Positions 35,925 to 44,694 of a stretch of 49,059 nucleotides of DNA are shown here, piece after piece. The notes under the pieces were generated by a model. That model did no database searches, was not told where the DNA came from, and saw nothing but the letters and a program-made list of their open reading frames with translations. Position 1 is the first letter of the stretch. The number at the start of each line of letters is the position of its first letter. Made by a program: the position numbers and the translations under genes. The stretch spans positions 1-49,059 of the forward strand of contig JAFXGV010000035.1 in assembly GCA_017536765.1 (NCBI GenBank), given 5' to 3'. This DNA is from Bacteroidaceae bacterium (lineage in GTDB: Bacteria; Bacteroidota; Bacteroidia; Bacteroidales; Bacteroidaceae).

Positions 35925-36773
35925 ATGAACGACTATACAAAGGTAACATTCACGGTAACGCCTGCCGAGGAGGTGGCAACCGATATTCTTGCGGCGCTGC
36001 TTGCCGACGATGGGTTTGAGAGTTTTGTGCCCGACGAAAACGGGATGACAGCATACGCACCGCAGGATGCATTCAATGCCGACAAACTAAAAAGCACGGT
36101 GGAAAACTTTCCATTGGAGGGCTACGGCATAACATACACCACCGAGCTCATAGAGGGCGAGGATTGGAATGCCGAGTGGGAGAAGAACTATTTCCAGCCC
36201 ATAATAGTGGACGACCGTTGCGTTATACACAGCACCTTTCACACCGACGTACCAAAAGCCGAATACGACATACTAATAGATCCCAAGATGGCATTTGGCA
36301 CAGGCTATCACCAAACAACCTGCCATATGATACGCGCCATTCTTGCAAGTGATATGAAGGGGAAAAGGGTGCTCGATATGGGTTGCGGCACAGCCATTCT
36401 TGCCATTATTGCAAAGAAACACGGTGCAGGGGAGGTTGTGGCAATAGACATAGACGAGTTTGCCTACGAAAATGCACTCGAGAACATTGTGCTGAACAAT
36501 ACGCCCGAAATTGAGGTGCGTCTGGGCGGTGCGGATGCCATAAAGGAGAGCGACTCGTTCGACATTGTGATAGCCAACATAAACCGCAATATACTGCTGG
36601 CCGATATGAAACACTATGCGGCAGCTATGCATAAGGATTCGGAGATTTTTATGAGCGGCTTCTACACCGAGGATATGGATGTGTTGCAGGAGGAAGCCCG
36701 CAAACACGGCCTGCGGTTCCGTGGGTTTGCCGACAACAATAATTGGGCAATGATGAAATTCATAAAAGAGTAA
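35925..36773 (+). CDS. prmA: Ribosomal protein L11 methyltransferase
   Basis: The 282-residue protein has an N-terminal L11-recognition domain with EDWNAEWEKNY and the FGTGYHQTT block, and a methyltransferase domain with the SAM motif VLDMGCGTAILAI and VANINRNILL. It trimethylates ribosomal protein L11. The family architecture is complete. Confidence 0.96.
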   Translation: MNDYTKVTFTVTPAEEVATDILAALLADDGFESFVPDENGMTAYAPQDAFNADKLKSTVENFPLEGYGITYTTELIEGEDWNAEWEKNYFQPIIVDDRCVIHSTFHTDVPKAEYDILIDPKMAFGTGYHQTTCHMIRAILASDMKGKRVLDMGCGTAILAIIAKKHGAGEVVAIDIDEFAYENALENIVLNNTPEIEVRLGGADAIKESDSFDIVIANINRNILLADMKHYAAAMHKDSEIFMSGFYTEDMDVLQEEARKHGLRFRGFADNNNWAMMKFIKE

Positions 36774-36813
36774 AAAAACAGAGGTGGTTGCGCACATAAC
36801 CACCTCTGTTTTT
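36774..36813 (+). terminator. Terminator after prmA
   Basis: A 16-bp A/T-flanked stem (core CAGAGGTGGTT) with an 8-base loop starts at the prmA stop codon and ends in a T-run. It also shows that the SemiSWEET frame upstream of 36844 is not real coding sequence. Confidence 0.88.
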
Positions 36814-36843
36814 GTTATTACTTCAATGATAAATTGTCTATTT

Positions 36844-37131
36844 ATGGAACAGAACGTAATATATGATATTTGCGCCTATGTGGGCAGCATTGCAATGATA
36901 CTCGGCTATTTGCCGCAGGCTATCCAAACGATACGCACGCGCAACACCGACGGGCTGTCACTGCCTGCGTTCATAATGATGGCCGTGGGTGCATTCTGCT
37001 TTATGCTGCAGGGGTTCGTACACAAGCCCGACATTATATGGTCCATTGCCATAACAAACCTCATTACATCGGCCTGCAGTGTAGTTGTGTTTGTGATAAA
37101 AATGCGAAACGACTATTTTAAGAAGAGATAG
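36844..37131 (+). CDS. SemiSWEET sugar transporter (PQ-loop)
   Basis: Start chosen at ATG 36844 (MEQNVIYDIC, 95 residues) because upstream codons lie inside a terminator. The protein has three transmembrane segments and the PQ-loop LGYLPQAIQTIRTRNTDGLS. Half-sized SWEET proteins dimerise to carry sugars across the inner membrane; the substrate is unknown. It meets the BASS gene tail to tail with no gap. Confidence 0.9.
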   Translation: MEQNVIYDICAYVGSIAMILGYLPQAIQTIRTRNTDGLSLPAFIMMAVGAFCFMLQGFVHKPDIIWSIAITNLITSACSVVVFVIKMRNDYFKKR

Positions 37132-38067
37132 TTACTCACCCGCAATGCGCGAGCTGTATATGCGGGCAACTATCGCGCCGCTTATGTTGTGCCACACACT
37201 GAATATCGCCCCCGGGATGGCCGCCAACGGAAAGGCAGCAAAATGCATTGTGGCCAACGACGAGGCAAGGCCGCTGTTCTGCATACCCACTTCGATGGAT
37301 ATTGCGGCACGCTTTCGCATAGGCAGGCGCAAGAGCGTGGCTGCCGCATAACCGGCAAGCAAGCCACCCATATTGTGCAGCGCCACCACAAGCAGTACCA
37401 ATAGGCCGCTGCCAAGCAAGCGGTCGGCCGTGTGGGAAACGATTATTGCCACCACCACGGCTATCATAAGCGAGGAGAAGGCCGGCAAGTATGGTGTAAC
37501 CGCCGCAGTGAAACGCGGCAGAATCTTCTGCACGAGCAGACCGCCCAAGATGGGGGCAATCACCACATACACAATGGACAGCAACATACCTGCGGCATCT
37601 ACATCCACAAAGGTGCCTGCAAGCAACAGCGTGAGAAGAGGCGTGAGCAGCGGAGCAAGCAGTGTGGAAACGGCTGTCATCCCCACCGACAGGGCCAAAT
37701 CACCTTTTGCCAAATAGGTTATTACATTAGAGGCGGTGCCACCCGGGCAACAGCCAACAAGTATTACACCAAGGGCAAGGTCGGCAGGCAGGGCAAACAA
37801 TTTTACCAACAGCAGCGCAAGCAGGGGCATTGCAACAAACTGCACAAGGCAACCTACAAGAATATCCACAGGGCGGCTAAATACCACGCGGAAGTCGGCC
37901 GGCACCAAGGTTAGCCCCATACCAAACATTATAACACCCAACATTGGGTTTATGGCACGCATCTCAATGTGGTTGCACACAGCGGGGAAGGCAAGCGACA
38001 GGAGAGCCGCAAGCAGCACCACCGCCCCTATCCAACGGGCAATAAAATTGCATATTCTCTTTATCAT
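37132..38067 (-). CDS. Bile acid:sodium symporter (BASS) family transporter
   Basis: Start chosen at ATG 38067 (MIKRIC, 311 residues), preceded by the rare purine-rich GGAAAGGATTT; a reading from TTG 38088 abuts the upstream gene. The protein has nine to ten hydrophobic segments with the crossover motifs GCCPGGTASNVITYLAKGD and ISIEVGMQNSGLA. It is a secondary transporter of organic anions; bile acid, pantoate or keto acids are possible substrates. It follows the DUF2130 gene closely. Confidence 0.9.
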   Translation of the reverse strand: MIKRICNFIARWIGAVVLLAALLSLAFPAVCNHIEMRAINPMLGVIMFGMGLTLVPADFRVVFSRPVDILVGCLVQFVAMPLLALLLVKLFALPADLALGVILVGCCPGGTASNVITYLAKGDLALSVGMTAVSTLLAPLLTPLLTLLLAGTFVDVDAAGMLLSIVYVVIAPILGGLLVQKILPRFTAAVTPYLPAFSSLMIAVVVAIIVSHTADRLLGSGLLVLLVVALHNMGGLLAGYAAATLLRLPMRKRAAISIEVGMQNSGLASSLATMHFAAFPLAAIPGAIFSVWHNISGAIVARIYSSRIAGE

Positions 38068-38088
38068 AAATCCTTTCCGTAATAACAA

Positions 38089-39453
38089 TTATGCTTCATC
38101 GGCACTCTGCTGTGCGCTGCGCGCTGCATCGAATTTCTGCTTCATTGTGGCATTGTTGCGCGTCAGTTTCTTGATGGTCAGGTCCTGTGCTTTGTCGTTG
38201 GCCAAACGAAGATTGTTTTCTGAGCTAAGCAGGGCCTCTTTAATTTTTTGCAAGTGAGCGATGGATTTATCAATTTCATCTATTGCGGTCTTGAACTTTT
38301 GGCTTGCTATGCGGTAATTCCTGCCAAACTTATCCTGGAAATCGAGTAAGGCATTTTCGAAATTGGTTACATCCACATCCTTGTTTTGCGCCATTATGAG
38401 CTGTTTCTTGTATTCGAGGCTCTTTTTGGATGTCTGCACCAAAAGTGTTATAAGCGGTATGAAAAATTGCGGGCGAATGACATACATTTTGGGATACCGG
38501 TACGACACATCCACTATGCCGCTGTTATAGAGTTCATTATCGGGCTCCAATAGCGACACAAGCACCGCAAATTCGCAGTTTTTTTTACGGCGGTCGTCGT
38601 CGAGTTTCTTTAAGAAATCCTCGTTCTTGTGCTTGGTGGCAGTGGTATCCATCTCGTTCTTCATTTCAAACATTATGGATATATACTCCACCCCATCCTC
38701 GCTGTCGCGGAATATGAAATCGCCCTTTGTGCCATCGGCTGCATCGTTGTCTTTTTCGAAATAGGCGGTGGGCATCATAGGGCGCAGCAGTTGGTTAAAC
38801 TGCGTGGAGCAGTGGATTTCCAAAGTTTCGCCCACCATTTTGGTGCTCATACGCGTTTTTAGGTCCTTGTAATAATCAACAAGTTCCTGCTTGTTGCGCA
38901 GTTCTATCTGGTGCTGTTTCACAAGCTCGGCCTCGTGGTTCTGTGCACGGCTCTTTTCAAGTTCCACATCCGATTTAAGGCGTGCAATCTCCAATTCCTT
39001 GTTTTGAAGATTCTGCTGCGCTTTGGCACGTTCTTCCATAATAGCCATTTGCAATTTTGTTTCATACTGCTGAATGGACGATTTAAGCTCGGAAATACGT
39101 TTCTCGGTCTCGGCCAGAGCCACACTCCTTTCCGAATCTTTTTGCGACTCTATGCTTTGCAGGCGATTTTTAAGGAGTGCAATTTCACTATCCTTTTCAC
39201 CCTTTATGCGCCCAATTTCGGCAACCTTGGCGCCAATCTCCTGTTCCTTTTGCGCCAGCTGCTGCTGAAACTTCTGCGCAGCCTTTGCGGCAGCCAGCTC
39301 CTGCTCGGCCCTGTGACGGGAATTCAACTCGCCTATGCGGCGCTCTATTTCGGCATCGAACTCGGCATTCTTCACCTGGTTCACTATTGAAGCGTAGTCC
39401 TCTTCGTCCACCGAAAAGACACTACCGCAATTGGGGCATTTAAGTTCTTTCAT
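38089..39453 (-). CDS. DUF2130 coiled-coil protein
   Basis: The 454-residue cytoplasmic protein begins with a zinc-ribbon-like [11 protein letters not shown], followed by a long coiled coil (about 30-200) rich in Ala, Glu, Lys and Gln, then the DUF2130 domain with FIFRDSEDG and MFEMKNEMD, which resembles a nuclease-like core, and a helical C-terminus. The family is of unknown function; a DNA-related role is only suggested by the fold similarity. It is probably cotranscribed with the BASS gene. Confidence 0.88.
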   Translation of the reverse strand: MKELKCPNCGSVFSVDEEDYASIVNQVKNAEFDAEIERRIGELNSRHRAEQELAAAKAAQKFQQQLAQKEQEIGAKVAEIGRIKGEKDSEIALLKNRLQSIESQKDSERSVALAETEKRISELKSSIQQYETKLQMAIMEERAKAQQNLQNKELEIARLKSDVELEKSRAQNHEAELVKQHQIELRNKQELVDYYKDLKTRMSTKMVGETLEIHCSTQFNQLLRPMMPTAYFEKDNDAADGTKGDFIFRDSEDGVEYISIMFEMKNEMDTTATKHKNEDFLKKLDDDRRKKNCEFAVLVSLLEPDNELYNSGIVDVSYRYPKMYVIRPQFFIPLITLLVQTSKKSLEYKKQLIMAQNKDVDVTNFENALLDFQDKFGRNYRIASQKFKTAIDEIDKSIAHLQKIKEALLSSENNLRLANDKAQDLTIKKLTRNNATMKQKFDAARSAQQSADEA

Positions 39454-39510
39454 ATTTTGGTTTGTATCTGTTGTAAATTATGTACACGGGGGCCGCGCCC
39501 CTGCTGTAAA

Positions 39511-39544
39511 TAAAAAAACGAGGAAAGCACTGCCTTCCTCGTTT
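39511..39544 (-). terminator. Terminator after tRNA-Lys
   Basis: On the minus strand the stem AAACGAGGAA with its complement and a T-run follows the tRNA 3' end within a few bases. Confidence 0.85.
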
Positions 39545-39547
39545 CAG

Positions 39548-39620
39548 TGATTCGCCTGGGGCTCGAACCCAGGACCCCATCCTTAAAAGGGATGTGCTCT
39601 ACCTGCTGAGCTAGCGAATC
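39548..39620 (-). tRNA. tRNA-Lys (anticodon TTT)
   Basis: A 73-base cloverleaf fits completely: acceptor stem GATTCGC/GCGAATC, D-arm GCTC/GAGC, anticodon stem CATCC/GGATG with loop CTTTTAA (anticodon TTT), and T-arm CTGGG/CCCAG with TTCGAGC. The discriminator is A, and CCA is not encoded. Confidence 0.98.
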
Positions 39621-39644
39621 TACCTAATTGCCGTTAAGCGAGTG

Positions 39645-39675
39645 CAAAGGTATGCATTTTTTTTGTATCTACAAA
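39645..39675 (-). promoter_or_regulatory. Promoter of tRNA-Lys
   Basis: On the minus strand TTTG (39672-39675), a 19-base spacer and TACCTTTG (39645-39652) match both Bacteroidetes promoter elements exactly, about 25 bases before the tRNA 5' end. Confidence 0.75.
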
Positions 39676-39692
39676 CATTCCGGCCGTTTTTT

Positions 39693-40865
39693 TTACTCAT
39701 CGGCCGTTTTTTCCTTATCTGGCAAAGGGGTTGCTGCGAATTCAGCACCATCCACCGCCCTCTCCAATGGATTTTCGCTGTCGTCTGCTGCATCGCTGCG
39801 GAGCGCGTGGTAGCTTTTAAGGTAGCCGAGCAACAGGGTTGTAAGCGGTAACGCCACTATCATTCCTAACACGCCAAGCAATTTGCCCCACACCGACAGC
39901 GAAAGGAGTATGAGTGCAGGGTGAAGATTCATACGCCGCCCCATTATGAAGGGTACAAGAAGGAGGTCCTGTATGGTCTGCACTATACACAACACAACGA
40001 GAGCCCCTGCAAGCACAAGCCAGAAGTTGTCGCCCGTGTTGGCCGCCTTTAGCATCGCAAGGAGCGCCATAGGGAAGAGGGATACAATCTGCAAATATGG
40101 CACAAGATTGAGCACGCCGATGAAAAGGCCGAAGCCTATGGCTATGGGAAAATCGATTATTACAAAACCTATGGCAAAGAGGATGCCCACGCACAATGCC
40201 ACAAGCGCCTGCCCACGAAAATACTGGTTCATACCGTGTATAAGATCGCTCGACAATTTGTTGGCGGTGGCGCGCCAACGTACGGGCAGGTAAAGAGGCC
40301 ATTCATCGGCAAGGTGCTCGTAGTCGAGCAGTATGAAGAACATATACAGCAGGGTGATGAAGGCACCAAACAGTTGCGCCACCACATTTACCGTACCAAC
40401 CAGCAACATTTGCGCACGATGCGCAAGTTCCTGTATGACATCCTGCACCCCTGCACTGCTTAATATATTGAGCAAACCCTCGTCACGGGCAAGGTTGCGC
40501 AGATATTCGGCTGCAACGGGTGGTATTGTGGGGTTCTTTATATTGTCGTTGAGGAATGCCACTGCAATATTCTTGAACTGCGCAAACTCGTCAAGCATAG
40601 AGGGGATGACCAACATAAACGCGGCAGCTATGAGCAACAGCACAAATAGCAACACCGCCACAATAGAGGGCAGGCGGTACTTAAAACGCATTTTATACTG
40701 CACAAAGCGCACCATAGGATAGAGCAGATAGGCAAGCAGCCAAGCCACGGCAAACGGCAGCAATACGCTGCTCAAGCTGTTCAGCACAAAATAGGATATT
40801 GCCACAACCAGCATTACCAATATTATACGCAGGAAACGGCCGAGTGTAACCTCTTGATATTTCAT
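39693..40865 (-). CDS. AI-2E family transporter
   Basis: The 390-residue inner-membrane protein has the paired N-terminal hydrophobic hairpins, the periplasmic-like central stretch and the IGVLNLVPYLQIVSLFP and LHPALILLSLSVWGKLLG blocks of the family once called PerM. Members export signalling molecules or small ions in different bacteria; the substrate here is unknown. A -7 box TATATTCG lies at 40887-40894 on the minus strand. Confidence 0.92.
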   Translation of the reverse strand: MKYQEVTLGRFLRIILVMLVVAISYFVLNSLSSVLLPFAVAWLLAYLLYPMVRFVQYKMRFKYRLPSIVAVLLFVLLLIAAAFMLVIPSMLDEFAQFKNIAVAFLNDNIKNPTIPPVAAEYLRNLARDEGLLNILSSAGVQDVIQELAHRAQMLLVGTVNVVAQLFGAFITLLYMFFILLDYEHLADEWPLYLPVRWRATANKLSSDLIHGMNQYFRGQALVALCVGILFAIGFVIIDFPIAIGFGLFIGVLNLVPYLQIVSLFPMALLAMLKAANTGDNFWLVLAGALVVLCIVQTIQDLLLVPFIMGRRMNLHPALILLSLSVWGKLLGVLGMIVALPLTTLLLGYLKSYHALRSDAADDSENPLERAVDGAEFAATPLPDKEKTADE

Positions 40866-40954
40866 AATTCTTATTTTTTATCTACGCGAATATAGGCATA
40901 TCAAACGATAAAATTCAAACAACCGCGAAATAAATGCAAAAAGTGATTATTTTT

Positions 40955-40980
40955 TGTGACGCTTTTCATTTATTTGCGTC
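40955..40980 (+). promoter_or_regulatory. Putative ECF-sigma-dependent promoter
   Basis: TGTGACGC (40955-40962), then CGTC (40977-40980), with 16 bases between GAC and CGTC. The paired GAC and CGTC elements are typical of ECF promoters and lie in front of the sigma gene, suggesting autoregulation. Confidence 0.5.
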
Positions 40981-41021
40981 TTATTAACAAAGGGCACATA
41001 AAACCAGGCAAGCACTATAAG

Positions 41022-41495
41022 ATGGACAGCAAACAATTCAAGGAAGAATATTTACCACTGCACCGCGAGCTCTATTCCCAGGCTATGAGAATTTTGGGCA
41101 ACCGCGAGGAGGCAGAGGATGCTGTACAATCGCTTTACCTGAAGCTATGGGAGCGGCGCAACGAGTTGCACAACATAAAGGACAAAAAGGCATATTGCCA
41201 CACCATACTCAGCAATATATGCAACGACCGATGGAGGAATTTATCCAAACTCTATTCCGAGGAACTGAACGAAGATATTCCCGATGAACAGAACAGCATA
41301 TACGATGCCGCCGACTTTGAGAATACCGCAAGGCTGTACATAAGCAAGCTGCCCGAGATACAGCGCAGAGTGATGCTTATGCGTCTGGAGGGCGCATCCA
41401 CCGACGAAATATGCCACGCCACGGGATTGAGCGAAACCAACATACGCACAATACTTTGGAGAGTGAGACAGCAATTAAAGAGACTATACCGATAA
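41022..41495 (+). CDS. ECF-type RNA polymerase sigma factor
   Basis: Start chosen at ATG 41022 (MDSKQF, 157 residues); the upstream frame overlaps the putative promoter. Region 2 has NREEAEDAVQSLYLKLWERR and region 4 has ISKLPEIQRRVMLMRLEG with an HTH in STDEICHATGLSETNIRT. It should redirect RNA polymerase to its own operon and perhaps others. The next gene resembles a membrane anti-sigma factor, and the operon ends in a secreted serpin. Confidence 0.92.
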   Translation: MDSKQFKEEYLPLHRELYSQAMRILGNREEAEDAVQSLYLKLWERRNELHNIKDKKAYCHTILSNICNDRWRNLSKLYSEELNEDIPDEQNSIYDAADFENTARLYISKLPEIQRRVMLMRLEGASTDEICHATGLSETNIRTILWRVRQQLKRLYR

Positions 41496-41506
41496 ACAGT
41501 TGCACT

Positions 41507-42037
41507 ATGGATATAAAGAGATTAAAAGAGAGATTCTTTAATGGAGAAACAACAATAGAGGAGGAGTACGAGCTGCGGCAGAGGCTGCAAGAGAAGGATT
41601 CCGCGAACAGACACGATGCCGAAAGGGAACTGCTGCTGGCATTGCTGCCACAGGAGAGCAAGGCCCCTGCAGGGTTGGAAGAGAGGTTGTCGCAACTGAT
41701 AGACCGTGCAGCCGAGAGCGAGAAGCACACAATGGAGCCGGGCAGAAAGAGGCGCAGTGGAACAAAAAGGAAGATTTTTACCATACCCAAGATTACGGCA
41801 TACACAGCAGCGGCTGCGGCAGCAATAACGCTTTTATACCTTATAGACATAGGCGAAACAAAGCCGCGGGAGACCTTCAGCGATCCCAAGGTGGCTGCCG
41901 TTCACATAGATGAGACACTCGCACTGTTTGCCGAGGCGCTTAGCTGCGGAATGGAAAAGGAGAAAGAGACCGCGGCACAGATTGGCAGCCTGCAGGCAGC
42001 CATCGGGAATAGGATGAGCGAGGACATTTTCAAATAA
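41507..42037 (+). CDS. Putative single-pass membrane anti-sigma factor
   Basis: Start chosen at ATG 41507 (MDIKRLKERFFNG, 176 residues), 11 bases after the sigma gene. A charged cytoplasmic N-terminal half is followed by one transmembrane helix (about 95-112, AYTAAAAAAITLLYLIDI) and an outer segment of about 65 residues. The opening KERFFNGETTIEEEYELR resembles the zinc-free anti-sigma-domain start seen in Bacteroidetes anti-sigma and sigma-linked proteins. Sequestration of the sigma factor is inferred from position and topology; I do not see a canonical ZAS motif. Confidence 0.72.
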   Translation: MDIKRLKERFFNGETTIEEEYELRQRLQEKDSANRHDAERELLLALLPQESKAPAGLEERLSQLIDRAAESEKHTMEPGRKRRSGTKRKIFTIPKITAYTAAAAAAITLLYLIDIGETKPRETFSDPKVAAVHIDETLALFAEALSCGMEKEKETAAQIGSLQAAIGNRMSEDIFK

Positions 42038-42058
42038 CAATACAAAACATACAATGAT

Positions 42059-42610
42059 ATGAGAACAAAATTTTTCATTGCAATAATAATGCTTGCATTT
42101 ACAATGAGCGCAAGCGCCGATGAGGATAAATACGATATCGGTAACTATCTGGAGCACGCATCCCGGGTGGTGTCGCCTAATGTGGATTACTTTTTCATCT
42201 CCAAGATGATGATATCAATGACAAACGGCGACAAAAGCGTGCTGGGATTGACATTGGGGGAGATGCGCAAGAGTATCGATTTTATAAGAAGCGTAAATAT
42301 AACATCGAACGAAACACAACAGGAGATGGATTTGATTCGCGGTGCCGAGGAGCTTGCCACACGGGTTTACAAGCAATATGGCTACAAATCGATAGTGGTG
42401 AGCGGCAAAGCCGGCAAGCGTTTCTATCTTTTTGGGAAATACAAAGATGGTGAGGAGCAGCAGGAAATGAGTTCCTTGCTGTTAGTCATCACTAACAGAG
42501 AGATTGATGCGGCCACACAGAAGCCTGTGCTCACAGGCGCAAATGTGTGTCTTATGGGCGGCGAATTCACATACGAAAATCTTCAATTCTTGTTAAATCA
42601 AATACAATAG
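42059..42610 (+). CDS. Exported protein of unknown function in the sigma/serpin operon
   Basis: The 183-residue protein has a signal peptide ending near SASA and no lipobox. The mature part, with a central MDLIRGAEELATRVYKQYG block and FYLFGKYKDGEEQQ, looks like a small mixed alpha/beta exported domain, possibly of the DUF6108 or DUF4252 type; I am not sure which. It lies 21 bases after the anti-sigma-like gene and 4 bases before the serpin, so it is part of the same unit. Confidence 0.75.
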   Translation: MRTKFFIAIIMLAFTMSASADEDKYDIGNYLEHASRVVSPNVDYFFISKMMISMTNGDKSVLGLTLGEMRKSIDFIRSVNITSNETQQEMDLIRGAEELATRVYKQYGYKSIVVSGKAGKRFYLFGKYKDGEEQQEMSSLLLVITNREIDAATQKPVLTGANVCLMGGEFTYENLQFLLNQIQ

Positions 42611-42614
42611 CATA

Positions 42615-43808
42615 ATGAAAAGGATTATAGGAATGGCAGCTGCTATGCTGTTTACAGCCACATTGGCAGGGCAAACGCCCGAAAAGGATACAACCGTGGT
42701 TATGCAGCACAACAACAGCTTTGCAATAAGTTTTTTGAAAACAGCGAGCAGCACTGTTGAAGAGGAGAATTTCTGCATATCGCCTGCAAGCGCAATGTGG
42801 GCACTCGCAATGAGCGCAAACGGTGCCGATGGCAAAACAGCCAAGGAGATATACACCACACTGGGCTACCCTGCCGCAGACAAAAGCAGAGAGGCGTTCA
42901 ACGGAATGTTGCACAGCGGCATTGAAAAGATGAAAGGAGATAACGACAAGTATCAGCAAATGAACATTGCCAACTCAATATGGATTGACAACAAGATAGA
43001 TGTAAAGGAGCTATTCAAGAGCACAAGTGAGAGATATTATAATGCGGCCGTGAGGAGCGTGCCGCTAAGCACCGCAGCCGAGGAGATAAACGATTGGTGC
43101 AGCAAGGAGACAAATGGAAGGATAACCAACATCATAGAGCACTTGCCAAGCACTTTGCAGATGGCGGTTGTCAATGCCATTTGGTTCAAGGGGCAATGGG
43201 TATTCCCATTTATGGAAAAAGCCACAAGCAAACAGAAGTTCAAGAAGGCAGACGGCAAAACTATAGATGTTGATATGATGAGAGGAGCCTGCTTTGCCCC
43301 CTATTACGAGGACGATTTCATACAGGCAACCGCAAGAGTATTTGAGAATTCCGAATATTCAATGCTCTTTATATTGCCCCGCGAGGGAGTGTCAACCGAG
43401 ACCGCAATAGAAAGGCTTGCACAGGTATGCAACAACGACTTTGTAAACGGGAAAAAATCTTATTTTGAGCTTGAGGTGCCAAAGTTCAAAATAGAATTTG
43501 GCGCCAATATAGCACCAATTCTCAAGGAGATGGGCATAAAGAGAGCTTTCGGCAAAAAGGCCGATTTCAGCGGTATTTCCAACACAAGACTTTCCATCGA
43601 CAATATTATGCAGAAGAACTACATATCTATCAACGAAGTGGGTGTTGAAGCAGCCGGTGCAACCTCTATTATGCGATGCGGTTTTCTGCCGCCACCACCC
43701 GAAAAGGAGAAGCATATAAGGCTGGACCGCCCGTTTATATTTGCAATAAGAGAAAATTCAAGCGGCGCCATTCTATTTGCGGGGCGCGTGGGAAACCCAA
43801 ACCAATAA
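42615..43808 (+). CDS. Secreted serpin (serine/cysteine protease inhibitor)
   Basis: The 397-residue protein has a signal peptide and no lipobox, then a full serpin fold: NFCISPASAMWALAMSANGA, VVNAIWFKGQWVFPF and, at the end, RPFIFAIRENSSGAILFAGRV. The reactive-centre hinge EVGVEAAGATS (Glu345 at P13) predicts Phe357 as P1 by alignment to alpha-1-antitrypsin, with a run of four prolines after P1'. A hinge of small residues suggests it is inhibitory. It probably blocks host or self proteases outside the cytoplasm. It is the last gene of the ECF operon. Confidence 0.93.
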   Translation: MKRIIGMAAAMLFTATLAGQTPEKDTTVVMQHNNSFAISFLKTASSTVEEENFCISPASAMWALAMSANGADGKTAKEIYTTLGYPAADKSREAFNGMLHSGIEKMKGDNDKYQQMNIANSIWIDNKIDVKELFKSTSERYYNAAVRSVPLSTAAEEINDWCSKETNGRITNIIEHLPSTLQMAVVNAIWFKGQWVFPFMEKATSKQKFKKADGKTIDVDMMRGACFAPYYEDDFIQATARVFENSEYSMLFILPREGVSTETAIERLAQVCNNDFVNGKKSYFELEVPKFKIEFGANIAPILKEMGIKRAFGKKADFSGISNTRLSIDNIMQKNYISINEVGVEAAGATSIMRCGFLPPPPEKEKHIRLDRPFIFAIRENSSGAILFAGRVGNPNQ

Positions 43809-43857
43809 TTACAGCAAAAGAGGAGATGCTTTGAGCATCTCCTCTTTTGCTGTAATT
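43807..43857. terminator. Bidirectional terminator with 24-bp stem
   Basis: A perfect stem (core CAAAAGAGGAGATGCT, loop TTG) lies between the convergent serpin and tdk genes, with A/T flanks. Confidence 0.92.
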
Positions 43858-43864
43858 TATAAAC

Positions 43865-44470
43865 TTACTCATTGCCGGAATTCTCCATTTCGGCAAGGGC
43901 GGCATAGTAACATTCGCGGCACAGTGGTTCGTACTCGGTCATTTCGCCAAGCAACACCTGCTTGTCACCTGCCACCTTGCGGTGCGACACATAAGCAAGA
44001 TTGCCACACTTAACACAGATGGCGTGCACCTTTGTAACCTCGTCGGCTATGGACATAAGGGCGGGCATAGGGCCGAAGGGAGTGCAACGGAAATCCATAT
44101 CGAGGCCTGCAATGATAACGCGCGCGCCGCGACGGGCAAGCTCGTTACATACATCCACCAGGCCCTCATCAAAGAATTGCGCCTCGTCTATACCCACGAC
44201 ATCTACATCGGTGGCAAGCAGCAAAATACTTGCCGACGACTCTATGGGTGTAGAAAGAATGTGGTTGCTGTCGTGCGACACAACCTCTTCCTCGGAGTAG
44301 CGTGTATCAATAACGGGCTTGAAAATCTCCACCTTCTGGTGTGCAAAATTGGCGCGTTTCAAGCGGCGGATAAGTTCCTCGGTTTTCCCCGAAAACATTG
44401 AGCCGCAAATAACCTCTATGCGCCCGCGACGGGCCATCTCCATCTGATTGAATTCTGAAAATCGGTTCAT
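43865..44470 (-). CDS. tdk: Thymidine kinase
   Basis: The 201-residue protein has the P-loop GSMFSGKT, the [11 protein letters not shown] block (catalytic Glu) and the zinc-binding CVKCGN and CRECYY pairs of type II thymidine kinase. It phosphorylates thymidine in the salvage pathway. A -7 box TATCTTCG lies at 44508-44515 on the minus strand. The gene is monocistronic. Confidence 0.96.
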   Translation of the reverse strand: MNRFSEFNQMEMARRGRIEVICGSMFSGKTEELIRRLKRANFAHQKVEIFKPVIDTRYSEEEVVSHDSNHILSTPIESSASILLLATDVDVVGIDEAQFFDEGLVDVCNELARRGARVIIAGLDMDFRCTPFGPMPALMSIADEVTKVHAICVKCGNLAYVSHRKVAGDKQVLLGEMTEYEPLCRECYYAALAEMENSGNE

Positions 44471-44507
44471 TATCTTGTGTTTTCTTTCTTCTTAAAAAGT
44501 TGCTTTG

Positions 44508-44515
44508 CGAAGATA
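44508..44515 (-). promoter_or_regulatory. Putative -7 box of tdk
   Basis: The minus strand reads TATCTTCG, 38 bases before the tdk start codon. Confidence 0.5.
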
Positions 44516-44639
44516 GCTAAAGAGCCGACAAAAACAAAAACCACGCACAACAAGTTATCAACAGGTGAAATATTATTTAACAATAGCAGCCTCTATCATT
44601 AAGAAAAAATTAAAATGTTAAAAATAGGATAAAAGAGCA

Positions 44640-44669
44640 TTGCTTTGTGCTTATTTATATATATTTTCG
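44640..44669 (+). promoter_or_regulatory. Promoter of the rsmI operon
   Basis: TTG (44640-44642), a 19-base spacer and TATTTTCG (44662-44669), 25 bases before the rsmI start codon. Confidence 0.55.
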
Positions 44670-44694
44670 CATAAAGAAACTGAAATACTGCATT

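Noticed and set aside
36784-36843. Upstream extension of the SemiSWEET frame
   Set aside because: These codons fall inside the prmA terminator hairpin, so the gene starts at 36844.
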